The notes under the pieces were generated by a model. That model saw only the letters and a list, made by a program, of their open reading frames with translations. It was not told the origin of the DNA and made no database searches. The position numbers and the translations under genes were made by a program. Source: Gimesia sp. (GTDB lineage Bacteria > Planctomycetota > Planctomycetia > Planctomycetales > Planctomycetaceae). From it: a DNA stretch of 64,000 bases. The stretch spans positions 124,001 through 188,000 of the forward strand of contig NZ_JAVJSQ010000029.1 in assembly GCF_040219335.1 (NCBI RefSeq), in the 5' to 3' direction. Position 1 is the stretch's first letter. The number at the start of each line of letters is the position of its first letter. This document shows, one piece after another, positions 50,808 to 59,846 of this stretch.

Positions 50808-51524
50808 ATGAGAATCGGTTTTCTACTGCTGCTGATTGCGGTGCTGCTGGTGCTGGCTGCCGGGATGCACCAGGGGCTGCGGTGGCTGCTGCTCTGGCCT
50901 GCGTTCAGCTTTGCGCTGGTGGCTGCGGGGTACCTGGGACTGGGACCACGGGTCTTTAATAAATCGCAGGATGGACTGGTGCCGTTGTTCAATCGGTGTC
51001 TGTTGTTTCCCTACCTGCTGTATCTGAACGGGGTCTGGCATGGGACGCGGCTGTTGAGACCGGAACCACCTTTGAATCAGTTGACGGAAAATCTGTTTGT
51101 CAGTCGGCGTCTGTTGTCTCATGAGCTTCCGGCGGAGATTGTGCACGTGATTGATCTCACGTGCGAGCAGAGTGAACCACGGGCGCAGCGTTTGCGCGGC
51201 TATCACTGCTTCCCTGTTCTGGACCGAGAAGCACCGGCGGTCGCTGCGTTATCTGAATGGATTCCCCAGGTCGCAGCGTTGCAGGGACCTGTTCTGATCC
51301 ACTGCGCTGAGGGGCATGGTCGGACGGGGCTGTTTACTGCAGCGCTGCTGTTATATACCCGGCAGTGTGGGAGTGTGGAAGAATCGCTGCGTTTTATTCA
51401 GAGCCAGAGACCCCTGGTGCGCTTGAGTGCAGCGCAGCGTCGCGTGTTACAGACTTTTTATGAAGGGCTGGAAACCGCGGCACCGTTACCGGTTGCAGAC
51501 GGGTCTCGGAGTGACGATGATTGA
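50808..51524 (+). CDS. Membrane-anchored dual-specificity phosphatase-like protein
   Basis: 238 residues. Two N-terminal hydrophobic helices (about 4-20 and 25-45) anchor a cysteine phosphatase domain. The P-loop is HCAEGHGRTG with nucleophile Cys166 and Arg172, and the likely general acid is Asp139 (VLDREAP). Substrates could be phosphoproteins, phosphoinositide-like lipids or other phosphates. A TTG at 50799 would add three residues. Confidence 0.85.
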   Translation: MRIGFLLLLIAVLLVLAAGMHQGLRWLLLWPAFSFALVAAGYLGLGPRVFNKSQDGLVPLFNRCLLFPYLLYLNGVWHGTRLLRPEPPLNQLTENLFVSRRLLSHELPAEIVHVIDLTCEQSEPRAQRLRGYHCFPVLDREAPAVAALSEWIPQVAALQGPVLIHCAEGHGRTGLFTAALLLYTRQCGSVEESLRFIQSQRPLVRLSAAQRRVLQTFYEGLETAAPLPVADGSRSDDD

Positions 51525-51609
51525 ACTCGCAGAGTAAATATTCCGGCTGAGTATCTGTCTTAGCGCGAGGCAGCCGGGCAGAGGAGTTTAATCAGAGAGG
51601 AGTCAAGCG

Positions 51610-52338
51610 GTGGATACCATCGTCTGTATTCCGATGTCAATTAAAGGGCCGGAGGAACTGCTGCCGCTGGTCATGAATGAGACCGGGGGCAAGTACCTTT
51701 ATGCCGGTTCCATTTTGATGTCGGTCGAACATAAATTCTCGGCGCATTGTGAATTTGGTGAGCATGATGATCAGATCTCGGTCGCCTTTCAACTGGGAGG
51801 GCAGGGCAGCATCAGCGGTGAAGATATCGCGACGCTGGATACGCATCAGTGTGTGCTGTACCTGATCTGGCCCAATGCGGGGCTGAATGAGTTGGACCGG
51901 CTGCATGCCTTGATCAATGTCTGCCTGGATTGTGGCGGGCTGGGTGTCAAATTCGAAAATTCGGGAGTCGCCCATTCAGCGGCTGACTGGCGGGCGAAGA
52001 ACTTTGCTGAAGATACGCTGGACCTGCTGCAGTCGCATGTGATGCTGGTGGGATGTGAGACGCATTTTTACAGCACCGGCATGCACATCTTTGGTCTGCC
52101 CGATGCAGCGGTGCCTGCGAGTGTGGAGAATCGTGAGGCCGCTTTCCTGTTGACCGAGTTCAATCACTACCAGATGTGCGAGTCGCCTGTGTTTGAAGAG
52201 GGGCATACGTTTTCGACGAGTGCAGACGCGCCTTATTATCGCATCTCCCGAAAAGATGACTGGATCAATGCGGACGAAGAATGCTTTGCTAATCCATTCG
52301 GCAGATATCTGCTGGAGCCACTGGACCTCCCGGCCTGA
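51610..52338 (+). CDS. DUF4261 domain protein
   Basis: 242 residues. Segments such as NETGGKYLYAGSILMS, FSAHCEFGEHDDQIS, and the C-terminal GHTFSTSADAPYYRISRK fit DUF4261. The function of the family is unproven; members are found among accessory and immunity-type genes. GTG start with GAGGAG upstream. Confidence 0.7.
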   Translation: MDTIVCIPMSIKGPEELLPLVMNETGGKYLYAGSILMSVEHKFSAHCEFGEHDDQISVAFQLGGQGSISGEDIATLDTHQCVLYLIWPNAGLNELDRLHALINVCLDCGGLGVKFENSGVAHSAADWRAKNFAEDTLDLLQSHVMLVGCETHFYSTGMHIFGLPDAAVPASVENREAAFLLTEFNHYQMCESPVFEEGHTFSTSADAPYYRISRKDDWINADEECFANPFGRYLLEPLDLPA

Positions 52339-52696
52339 GACTGGAAAACAGTTGCTGATTTCAGCTGTCAGACCTCGCCCGCGGTTCCCTGGATTTTCGC
52401 TTTGACGTGGAAGCTCTTCGTATTCTAATTTCATTGGAATTTGTCCAATAAAATCGATGTCAGATCGAATAGCTGGCGGTCCAGACTGCGCTGATTCTCA
52501 TCTGCGAGGTTTAGAATGAGTTGCAGACCGTTTATCTCTCGATGATCAAACGGGTTATGGTTAGTCTGCCGGGTTGGTTCGGTTGTGAAGGCGGAGCAGA
52601 TCCGGCAGGGGGGATTGAGTCTGGAATCTGATTGACCCCGGCCTGGCGGGTGGGTACGATTTGAATCCATAAATTTGTTCACATTTAAGGGACGCT
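52339..52696. other. Intergenic region
   Basis: 358 bases without an acceptable open frame on either strand, and no repeat recognised. AAGGGACG before 52697 is the ribosome binding site of the next gene. Confidence 0.4.
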
Positions 52697-53071
52697 ATGA
52701 CAGAGCAGGCTGGAACCAGTTCCTGGTTGAAACGGATCAGAATCTTTGCGGGCTTACTGCTGATGGCACTGGCCGTGGGTGGGGCAGTGATGCTGGCGAC
52801 CGCTGGTGGAATGAGTAGCGGCACCCTGGCCAGTGGGCGTTCGGTGACCGCGCAGTCTGACAGCTGGAAATTAGATGCTACTTACTCTGGTGATACGGCG
52901 ACCATCAAAACCGCGGGGTTCAACATTGAGGTGACCCCCGATCGACTGAATGTGGATCGGCAGCAGATTGCGTTTATCGACTCCAGGGCGAAGTCGGTGG
53001 GAGTGAATGTGAAAGCGAATGAAATTGTCTTTCATGCGGATGGGAAGTGGGTGGCCACTTATCGCCGGTAA
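52697..53071 (+). CDS. Small membrane-anchored protein, 124 aa
   Basis: One N-terminal membrane helix (about 13-36, GLLLMALAVGGAVML), then a beta-rich exported domain of about 85 residues (TYSGDTATIKTAGFNIEVTPDRLNVDRQQ). No family recognised. Single gene. Confidence 0.65.
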   Translation: MTEQAGTSSWLKRIRIFAGLLLMALAVGGAVMLATAGGMSSGTLASGRSVTAQSDSWKLDATYSGDTATIKTAGFNIEVTPDRLNVDRQQIAFIDSRAKSVGVNVKANEIVFHADGKWVATYRR

Positions 53072-53271
53072 CGGTTCTGAAGTGACCTGACTGCTGAGCC
53101 GTGACAGTCGCCAGCCTGTCTGAGTGCCTCGTGGCTGGTGCCAAATACTATTGCAAATCCGGGAAGTTCTGTCATGATAATCAGACAGTTATCCGCCCGT
53201 GCTTCAGCCGCTCTGTCGTTTTTGTAACAGGCAGGTTGGTGTGAAGCGGATCCCGTTGAAAGAGCAGTACC

Positions 53272-54006
53272 GTGACTCCTGCGCCTCAGGTCATGACTTC
53301 CGCTGCTGGTGATTATTCCCGAAACCTCTGGCTGGTGCCGGGACCGCGGGACAGCGTGCATCCACTCTGTCTGTTTCTGGACGCCGAACATTATCTCCGC
53401 GATATGGACTGTCTGCCGCTGATCAGTAAGTTGATGGCGGGAGGGCAGATTCCACCCCTGACGCTGGCGTTCGTTTCGCATGTCAGCAGTGAAGATCGCC
53501 AGCGGGATTATCTGTGGAACCCGCGTTATGCACAATTTCTCGCGGAGGAAGTCGTTCCCTGGGTATGTGCCCGTTCCCATGCGCGGGCTGAGGGGAACCT
53601 CATCTGTGGTCTGAGTCTGAGCGGTCTGGCTGCGGCGCATGTCGCGTTTCAGTATCCCGGGCTGTTCAGCCAGGTATTGTGCCAGTCGGGTTCGTTCTGG
53701 TGGCTCGCGCAGCAGGAACTGGAGCTGCCTGTGAATCATGCGCGGTTCTGGTTGAGCGTGGGGGATCAGGAGACCGAGACCGAGGTGACACATCCCCCGT
53801 CAGGCCTGTACCAGGAAATTTCGCAGATCGAAGGCGTGGAATGGGCAGCAGCCCAGTTTCAGGATCAGGGGGCCACGGTGCAGTATCAGCAGTACAAGGG
53901 GGGGCATGCGATTGCACCCTGGCGGGCCGAGTTGCCTGCGGCGCTCTGCTGGTTGCTGGCGGCGCAGCAGGTGGATAACGGCGTACATTCGCAGGGGATT
54001 TCCTGA
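53272..54006 (+). CDS. Putative alpha/beta-hydrolase esterase (enterochelin esterase-like)
   Basis: 244 residues. Nucleophile elbow GLSLSG near residue 113, preceded by RDYLWNPRYAQFLAEEVVPW, typical of the Fes/IroE/esterase D group. Likely Asp in VGDQETET near 163 and His in KGGHAIAPWRAEL near 211 complete the triad. No signal peptide, so probably cytoplasmic. GTG start; an ATG eight codons inside is an alternative. Substrate unknown. Confidence 0.8.
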   Translation: MTPAPQVMTSAAGDYSRNLWLVPGPRDSVHPLCLFLDAEHYLRDMDCLPLISKLMAGGQIPPLTLAFVSHVSSEDRQRDYLWNPRYAQFLAEEVVPWVCARSHARAEGNLICGLSLSGLAAAHVAFQYPGLFSQVLCQSGSFWWLAQQELELPVNHARFWLSVGDQETETEVTHPPSGLYQEISQIEGVEWAAAQFQDQGATVQYQQYKGGHAIAPWRAELPAALCWLLAAQQVDNGVHSQGIS

Positions 54007-54045
54007 AATTGGAGGCCGAATCACTGAAACCGTCGCTGGATCAAT

Positions 54046-54441
54046 ATGAGTCGAGATAAAACAGCCCGCTGCCTGGAAGAGATGCTCGCTTTTTTTCTGC
54101 GGCATTGTGAGGATAGAGGTACGCTGGGAGAGCTGTATCTGATGAGTCGCGATTCCGAGAGCTGGTGCCGGGGGCATGAACTGCATCGCCGGATTCGCGA
54201 AAAGACACAGTCTGCAGAACGCAGTGGTGATCTGCTGGGAGAAGCGCAGTACACGTTTGAAGAATGTTGCGCGAAGACGTTTTATAATCTCTCTGATGCG
54301 ATGGTGCCGTTTTCAGAGGACACGCCCTTCTGGATTATTCCTCAGGGATTTCGACTGGCACGGCGGCTGGAGCTGGAGAATCCGTACGCGTTTACCTCGC
54401 TGCTGAGTTCGGAACGTGAACCGGGCACGAAGTTCATGTGA
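54046..54441 (+). CDS. Hypothetical protein, 131 aa
   Basis: Soluble and mostly helical (CLEEMLAFFLRHCEDRG, then AERSGDLLGEAQYTFEECCAKT). No family recognised. 39 bases after the esterase gene. Confidence 0.6.
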   Translation: MSRDKTARCLEEMLAFFLRHCEDRGTLGELYLMSRDSESWCRGHELHRRIREKTQSAERSGDLLGEAQYTFEECCAKTFYNLSDAMVPFSEDTPFWIIPQGFRLARRLELENPYAFTSLLSSEREPGTKFM

Positions 54442-54876
54442 GGGAATTCTGTGGATCTCGTGTATTGTGATCAGTTGCTCTGAGTATCGATCATTGTAGG
54501 GGCCGCCCTGTGTGGCGGCCCGCGGTATCGATGTCGTGTGGGTGGAGACGTTCGAAAGTGGTGTCTGGGTCCAACAGATGTCTGCTTCAGTTCAGAATGT
54601 CGCCAGGCGGGCGGGCACGCAGGCGCCGCCCCTACGGATTTCCCTGCAGCGATGTCTGTTTCTACCAGCACATATTCTCTGACAGTTTCCTGTTCGCTGC
54701 GCTCACCCCAAATTGCATTCGGGGCTACCCCTAGAGTGTTGGGTTGTTTCGTGGTCAGCCGGTTTTCAGGAGATTTTCTTGCTTTGACGGTGAAATCGTG
54801 TCAGGATTGGTTTCATGACTGGCGGCACATGTTGATTTCGCTGTTCCCGAATCAGAAAAAGCGAGGGTGATCTGCG
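54442..54876. other. Composite repeat region
   Basis: 435 bases without a gene. Holds a GC-rich inverted pair (54494-54524 with GTAGGGGCCGCC / 54601-54640 ending GCGCCGCCCCTAC), the GTCGCCAGGCGG segment shared with 47331-47367, and R1 at 54679-54730. Nothing else. Confidence 0.6.
54679..54730 (+). repeat. 52-bp hairpin repeat (R1)
   Basis: Variant with stem arms CCCCAAAT and ATTCGGGG, one mismatch; the flanking TTCCTGTTCGCTGCGCTCA is shared with the copy at 59795. Confidence 0.9.
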
Positions 54877-55695
54877 ATGGGGCTTGAAGACAGAATTGCA
54901 ATGAGCAAAGGCGATGATCCGGAGATGCTGGCTGCGAGTCAGCAGGCGCGGAAGACATTCAAGTATTTCTGGCGGGAGCTTTCGTGGGAACGGCGGCGGA
55001 TCTTACCCGCGCTGGATTTCGCGGCGGTGAAAGTAGGATTCGCCGATGAGGGGATGTCGCCCGATGATCCCGAGCTGGAACACATGTGGGTGAGTGATGT
55101 GGAGTGTAATGGTCGCGAGATCATGGGGACGTTGAATAATGACCCCGAGTGGGTGACCAGTGTCAAAGCCGGGGATCCGATCTGCGAACCGCTGTCAGCA
55201 CTTTCGGACTGGATCTATTCCATCCGGGGGCGGGCTTATGGCGGGTTTACCGTCAACCTGATCCGTTCGCGGTTGCCTGCCAGTCAGCGACGGGCACACG
55301 ACAAGGCGTGGGGCATGGAGTTCAGCGAGCCCGATGAGATCGAGGTGGTGTATGTGCCCACCGAGCCGGTCGGTTTTCTGGGACGACTGCTGGGAAAGAA
55401 GCCGGTGATCGACCCGGAAGAGCGGAAGTTGAATATGCTGGAACATCCGATGTGCATCAACATGGGAGATTCTCTGCGGGAAGCCTTGCAGCAATCCAAA
55501 GAGATGGTGTATGAAACCGATGACGAAGGCTGGACGATGCTGCACCGGGAAGCGCTGGCCGGCAATGGTGTGGTCGTCAAAATTCTGCTGGAAGCAGGTG
55601 CCGACCCGACGTTAAAAACCCCCGAAGGCGATACACCATTCACGCTGGCCAAACGCTTTGGCTGGCGACATGTGATGAAACTGCTGGAGAAGTGA
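54877..55695 (+). CDS. DUF2314 and ankyrin-repeat protein
   Basis: 272 residues. The first 130 residues match DUF2314 (ARKTFKYFWRELSWERRRILPALDFAAVKVGFAD, then GTLNNDPEWVTSVKAGDPI). The C-terminal 90 residues carry ankyrin-type repeats (GWTMLHREALAGNGVVVKILLEAGADPTLKTPEGDTPFTLA). Probably a protein-binding cytoplasmic factor. Linked closely to the NUDIX gene 17 bases downstream. Confidence 0.85.
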   Translation: MGLEDRIAMSKGDDPEMLAASQQARKTFKYFWRELSWERRRILPALDFAAVKVGFADEGMSPDDPELEHMWVSDVECNGREIMGTLNNDPEWVTSVKAGDPICEPLSALSDWIYSIRGRAYGGFTVNLIRSRLPASQRRAHDKAWGMEFSEPDEIEVVYVPTEPVGFLGRLLGKKPVIDPEERKLNMLEHPMCINMGDSLREALQQSKEMVYETDDEGWTMLHREALAGNGVVVKILLEAGADPTLKTPEGDTPFTLAKRFGWRHVMKLLEK

Positions 55696-55712
55696 GTCAG
55701 AAATAAGTTACT

Positions 55713-56171
55713 ATGACCGATATTACACTGGATTTGAATAACTACCGCGTGAATCTGCGGGTGGCGGCGATTGTGCGTCGGGAGGATGAGGTGCTGTTGT
55801 GTCGGCCCGTGGATCGGCAGTGGTGGTATCTGCCGGGGGGACGGATCAAGACGAATGAAGATTCGCTGACCGCCATGCATCGGGAGCTGACCGAAGAGAT
55901 TGGTCCGGGGTTTGAAGTACTGCGTCCGGTAATCGCGGCGGAGAATTTCTTCGAACTGGAAGGACGGAACTTTCACGAACTGAGCACCTATTACGAAGTC
56001 GCCTGGCACGGCGAGGAACTGGCGGGGACAGAAGAGAACGAACTCGAAGTCTTTGAATGGTGTCCGCTGTCTAAAATCTCTGGCCTGACGCTTAAACCGG
56101 ATTTTGTGATCCCGCGAATTCTGGAGCCGCGCACTGAACTGGAGTTGATTGTGCACAGGGAAAACCAATGA
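55713..56171 (+). CDS. NUDIX hydrolase
   Basis: 152 residues. Nudix box at about 43-65: GG, Glu after five residues, and MHRELTEEIG with the metal-binding RELTEE. Nudix enzymes hydrolyse nucleoside diphosphate-linked compounds; substrate not predictable here. The last 25 codons recur at 59209-59290 as a remnant of a related gene. Confidence 0.9.
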   Translation: MTDITLDLNNYRVNLRVAAIVRREDEVLLCRPVDRQWWYLPGGRIKTNEDSLTAMHRELTEEIGPGFEVLRPVIAAENFFELEGRNFHELSTYYEVAWHGEELAGTEENELEVFEWCPLSKISGLTLKPDFVIPRILEPRTELELIVHRENQ

Positions 56172-56263
56172 AAGTGACGGATCGCGAATGATTCCGCTTT
56201 CATTAGATTCTGACTGCAGCATCGTTTGATAAATGCATCAGGTGGGGAAAACAGGGACAGCGC

Positions 56264-56557
56264 ATGAAAACACTGGCGGATATGACGTTTGAATATATCT
56301 GGCTCATGATGTTTGGGGACGAAGACCAAATTGCGCCGGACTATGCAGTTCAGCTGCAAGAATCACTCAGCCTGTACTTCAACGAAATGACGAGTGCTGA
56401 AAAATCAGCCCTCAGTCAAGCAGCGGAACGGGCCAGGGATTTTCTGTTAGCAGATCCAGACGAAAATGGTTTTACACCACAGGCACTCGTTAGTAATGAG
56501 CAAAGAGAGATGTTGGATGCGTTTATTTCAGGAGAAGCTTTTGAATCATTCCTTTAA
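56264..56557 (+). CDS. Hypothetical protein, 97 aa
   Basis: Small, acidic and helical; contains AEKSALSQAAERARDFLLA. No family recognised. It sits between the two NUDIX genes. Confidence 0.6.
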   Translation: MKTLADMTFEYIWLMMFGDEDQIAPDYAVQLQESLSLYFNEMTSAEKSALSQAAERARDFLLADPDENGFTPQALVSNEQREMLDAFISGEAFESFL

Positions 56558-56623
56558 TTGATTCAGCAATCCAATGAAATGGCACGCTTCTGGTTTCACT
56601 TATATTTCAACTGTGTGTGAAAA

Positions 56624-57055
56624 ATGAATTACCGCGATCGCGTGTTTACGTATATCACCTGTGAAGACGCACTGCTGGTATTCGATCATGTTGCGGTGCC
56701 GGAGGCGGGAACGCAGATTCCGGGAGGCACCATCGAGCCGGGTGAAGATCCAGCCGCGGCGGCGCTGCGCGAAGCCCGGGAAGAGACAGGGCTGGATGCG
56801 TTTTCCACACCTCAGCTGATCGCCCGCCAGACCATTGATCTGAAACCGTTCGGAAAACGGGAAATAATTGATGCATGGTATTACCATGTGCAGTATGCTG
56901 GGGAGCGGACAGATCGCTGGCGGCATTGGGAACAGACGCCCGGAGACGGCAGCCGGCAACCGATTCTGTTTGAGTTGTACTGGCTCCCGCTGGAGGGGGA
57001 GATCAAACTGCACGGTGCGGACGGCTGGTACCTGGAACAGGTGCGAAGCAGCTAA
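56624..57055 (+). CDS. NUDIX hydrolase
   Basis: 143 residues. Nudix box PGGTIEPGEDPAAAALREA followed by REETG (about 33-56), complete. Otherwise different from the NUDIX at 55713, so not a recent duplicate. Substrate unknown. Confidence 0.88.
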   Translation: MNYRDRVFTYITCEDALLVFDHVAVPEAGTQIPGGTIEPGEDPAAAALREAREETGLDAFSTPQLIARQTIDLKPFGKREIIDAWYYHVQYAGERTDRWRHWEQTPGDGSRQPILFELYWLPLEGEIKLHGADGWYLEQVRSS

Positions 57056-57107
57056 GTGATCTCAGCTTGCATCCATTGATGTCTGTCTATGAGAGGTCGT
57101 GATCAGG

Positions 57108-57548
57108 ATGGATAAAGAACGAAAGAAGCTGCTCAAGAAACTGGGCAAAGCAGAAGTGGAGCGAAGGTCACAAGAGTTAAAGGATCAATTAAAGGCTGCC
57201 AATCCGGCTGACTTAAGTGATGCTGATGCCTGGATGGCGAACTACAAGACCGGAACCAGACGAGAGCAATGGCTCAGGAAAAAACTGCCCACGCTACACA
57301 AAAAACGCCTTGAAGAGCTCTTTGTTGTGAATCCCTGCAACAGTTCCGGATGGTTTTCTGCAGAAGGAAATTATCTTCAATGTGAGGACTGTGGTTCGGC
57401 AGTCCCTTCGGTTAGTCGTGCCAGATTGATTAAGTACACGGGATGCCGCTGCAGGAATATCATCTTTTGGCGTTTTTTTCGCTGGCATTGTTGGAGAATC
57501 AGACGACGAGAGCGCGTGATCACAGTCAAATTAATTGGCCGGGGCTGA
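57108..57548 (+). CDS. Hypothetical protein with zinc-ribbon-like cysteines
   Basis: About 146 residues. A Lys/Glu-rich helical N-terminus (ERKKLLKKLGKAEVERR) is followed by a cysteine cluster CEDC ... GCRC (about 91-116) that could bind zinc, then a very basic end (RWHCWRIRRRERV). No family recognised. A GTG at 57099 is an alternative start. Confidence 0.55.
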   Translation: MDKERKKLLKKLGKAEVERRSQELKDQLKAANPADLSDADAWMANYKTGTRREQWLRKKLPTLHKKRLEELFVVNPCNSSGWFSAEGNYLQCEDCGSAVPSVSRARLIKYTGCRCRNIIFWRFFRWHCWRIRRRERVITVKLIGRG

Positions 57549-57623
57549 GCGCTGAATCTAATCCAGGGGACAGCAAGTCAATGGTTGAATTGCTGATCCG
57601 GTAATAGAAAAGGAATCTGAATC

Positions 57624-58211
57624 GTGGGTATGCATGTTGGTCTGATTGCAACAAAATCATCTGTTGCCGATTTTTTGAAAGCGTTTCCGCGGGTGTTTCC
57701 TCACCTGGAGATCGTGGATGCGGCGGGTGATTTCCCTGATACTGATTCCATCTGGGAATGGAAAGACACGCACGAGGAGTTTGTCCCCGCCAGTGACTGG
57801 CGCAAAGACAATCCAGGAAAAACAGTGTATCTCCTCTGGCAGGATGGTCCCTGGACGTTATTGTTCGATCCCTCTTACCTTCTGCCATCCGCTAATAAGG
57901 AGCTGGCAGTATTGAGCAACGAGATGGGACCGGTGCTCTCTTTCGTTATCGATACGACGGGTGGCTGTGCGTTTTTCTCGTGTTTTGAAAACGGAGAGTT
58001 GCGGCGTGAGGTGATCTATAATGATGCCACAATACAGGAGCAGGGAACGCCCCTCCCTCAAGAGGCTGGCATTGATATGACGCAGTATTACATGGATGAG
58101 ACAGAAGCGCTCTGGTCGGCATGGGGAATTTCGCCTGCAGAGAGACTGGCATCACCGCTTGGTTGTCAGGCGATCTGTGTCATCGATCATACGGATTACA
58201 GTGATCTGTGA
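57624..58211 (+). CDS. Hypothetical protein, 195 aa
   Basis: Begins MGMHVGLIATKSSVADFLKAF. Soluble, rich in Trp and acidic residues (SIWEWKDTHEEFVPASDW, YLLWQDGPWTLLFDPS). The style resembles single-domain immunity proteins, but no family is recognised. GTG start with AAGGA upstream; an ATG two codons on is possible. Confidence 0.6.
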   Translation: MGMHVGLIATKSSVADFLKAFPRVFPHLEIVDAAGDFPDTDSIWEWKDTHEEFVPASDWRKDNPGKTVYLLWQDGPWTLLFDPSYLLPSANKELAVLSNEMGPVLSFVIDTTGGCAFFSCFENGELRREVIYNDATIQEQGTPLPQEAGIDMTQYYMDETEALWSAWGISPAERLASPLGCQAICVIDHTDYSDL

Positions 58212-58356
58212 CGATGGGGTAGTCCGAGGAGGGCTGCTCGCCGATTGATAGTAGACGTAATTTCTGCCGGGTTGGATGCTGCTGAAATCAAACGCACGGT
58301 ACCGGGCGAAGTGGGGAAGCCCCACTGACTGAACTCTGAATCAACAAAGGTGTTGT

Positions 58357-59127
58357 ATGGCTACTCGTTATATTATCGCATTGGTGATCTTGCTCGCAGT
58401 GATTGTGGGACTGCAGATGTCAGGTGTCTTTCGTATTGCAGGGAATATTTATCGCGAATGGTCTCTGATGAACGTTGAGCGCGGTGATGTGGAAGCACTC
58501 AAATGGAGTCGGGAGTATCTCGATTCCGATGAGATACAAATCCGCGCCGCGGCGGCAGCGAGTATCGGAAGGATTGGTCAGGCAGATCAGGCAACACTTA
58601 CTGACTTGATTCAGAAGGTCGATAACGACGTCGCCCGGGTCGCCAGCTCTGCTGCCTGGTCATTGGGGCACATCGAACTCATGGGACCTGAAGGAGATCG
58701 TACCGCGTACCAGTCGGACGTTGTAGCTGCGCTGATTCGTGGGTTGTCGCATCAGGATAAAGAAGTGCGGAGATATGCAGCATACGCACTTTCCAATTAT
58801 GGCATGCGGGGAATTGACGCGAGCCCGGCGATACCGGCCCTGGTGGGGAAACTGAAAGATAAAGGGATGGGATATATGGCAGCACGGGCCCTGGGTGAAA
58901 TGGGAGCCAGGGAGTCAGCCGCTGATATCGCTGTATTGCTGGAAGGTGAGGACGAAACTTATCAATATGAGGCAGGTGTCGCGCTGGCGAAACTGCAGCC
59001 GTTGCCCGAGGAGATTCAGGCACAGTTGGATAGGTTGCTGAAGGCGCATGATGATATCCGCAGGGCGGTCGAGATAGAAGTTGCTGATTATCAGACTGCC
59101 GGTACAAAGCAGCCGGTAAAAAAATGA
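58357..59127 (+). CDS. Membrane-anchored HEAT-repeat protein
   Basis: 256 residues. One N-terminal membrane helix (4-24), then about five HEAT-type helical repeats (residues 50-240), for example IQIRAAAAASIGRIG, VARVASSAAWSLGHI and VRRYAAYALSNYGMRG. Such repeats mediate protein binding. Single gene, ending just before repeat R2. Confidence 0.85.
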   Translation: MATRYIIALVILLAVIVGLQMSGVFRIAGNIYREWSLMNVERGDVEALKWSREYLDSDEIQIRAAAAASIGRIGQADQATLTDLIQKVDNDVARVASSAAWSLGHIELMGPEGDRTAYQSDVVAALIRGLSHQDKEVRRYAAYALSNYGMRGIDASPAIPALVGKLKDKGMGYMAARALGEMGARESAADIAVLLEGEDETYQYEAGVALAKLQPLPEEIQAQLDRLLKAHDDIRRAVEIEVADYQTAGTKQPVKK

Positions 59128-59135
59128 GAATGAGC

Positions 59136-59207
59136 TAACTTAATTTCACTACTTAAATTTTCCAAATCGTAATTGTATGATAACGGCATGAGCCGGGCCG
59201 AATCTGG
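59136..59207 (+). repeat. 72-bp direct repeat (R2), copy 1
   Basis: Near-identical to 60395-60466 (TAACTTAATTTCACTACTT, then CCAAATCG, AATTGTATGATA and GGCATGAGCCGGGCCG). The two enclose about 1.2 kb with a NUDIX remnant, one unknown gene, one R1 copy and one 5'-truncated gene. Confidence 0.9.
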
Positions 59208-59208
59208 T

Positions 59209-59290
59209 GCTTAAACCGGATTTTGTGATACCGCGAATTCTGGAGCCGCGCACCGAACTGGAGTTGATTGTGCATCGGGAAAACGGGTGA
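59209..59290 (+). pseudogene. 3'-end remnant of a NUDIX gene
   Basis: The first 76 bases match 56090-56165 at 72 positions in the same reading frame and keep a stop codon shortly after. All four differences are synonymous (Ile, Thr, His and Arg codons), so this copy came from an expressed NUDIX relative whose 5' part is gone. It starts immediately after R2. Confidence 0.85.
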
Positions 59291-59363
59291 GGGAGGGCAC
59301 GGAGATCCCATTTCTCTTGCAAGGAATGAAGTACGTTACTCGAATGACAGGACGCGCCATTCT

Positions 59364-59756
59364 GTGAATCGACAGCTAGAAACAGAAATTTTTCAGCGGT
59401 TCATCCAGAAAGCAAAAGTAGATCGTTTTCTGTGGATGCTGGAGTCGCCCGGTCGGCGTCGACGGATTTTTGACGACCTGCGGGATCTGCGCTATTTTAA
59501 TCGCGATTCATGTGAGGAATTGACGGGCGCGGCGAAAGAGTCAAACGCACTCATTGAAAGGCTCACCAGTCTCCAGGTGAGAGATCCGCTGTATCTCATC
59601 TGTTCTGATGAAGATTACGACGGTACAGAGCAGGGACTGATTCCTTTTGTCAGGGAAAGGCTTTGGCAGATTGACGAGGTGATAGGCTACTGTCGTCAGT
59701 CCTGCGTTGGTTTTTTTAAGAACCATGAGGGATGGTTTTATATCCTCTCAAAATAA
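59364..59756 (+). CDS. Hypothetical protein, about 130 aa
   Basis: Contains KVDRFLWMLESPGRRRRIFDDLRDLRYFN, a pattern seen in small uncharacterised bacterial proteins. The open frame extends back into the NUDIX remnant (59268), but the GTG at 59364 gives the most plausible N-terminus. No function known. Confidence 0.55.
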   Translation: MNRQLETEIFQRFIQKAKVDRFLWMLESPGRRRRIFDDLRDLRYFNRDSCEELTGAAKESNALIERLTSLQVRDPLYLICSDEDYDGTEQGLIPFVRERLWQIDEVIGYCRQSCVGFFKNHEGWFYILSK

Positions 59757-59794
59757 TCACAAGGCAGGTCTATTCGCATTCTGACCGCGGTACT

Positions 59795-59846
59795 CTGTCA
59801 GTTTCCTGTTCGCTGCGCTCACCCCGAATTGCATTCGGGGCCACCC
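59795..59846 (+). repeat. 52-bp hairpin repeat (R1)
   Basis: Variant with stem CCCCGAAT / ATTCGGGG: both arms differ from the GCCCGAAT / ATTCGGGC copies in a compensating way. Confidence 0.92.
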
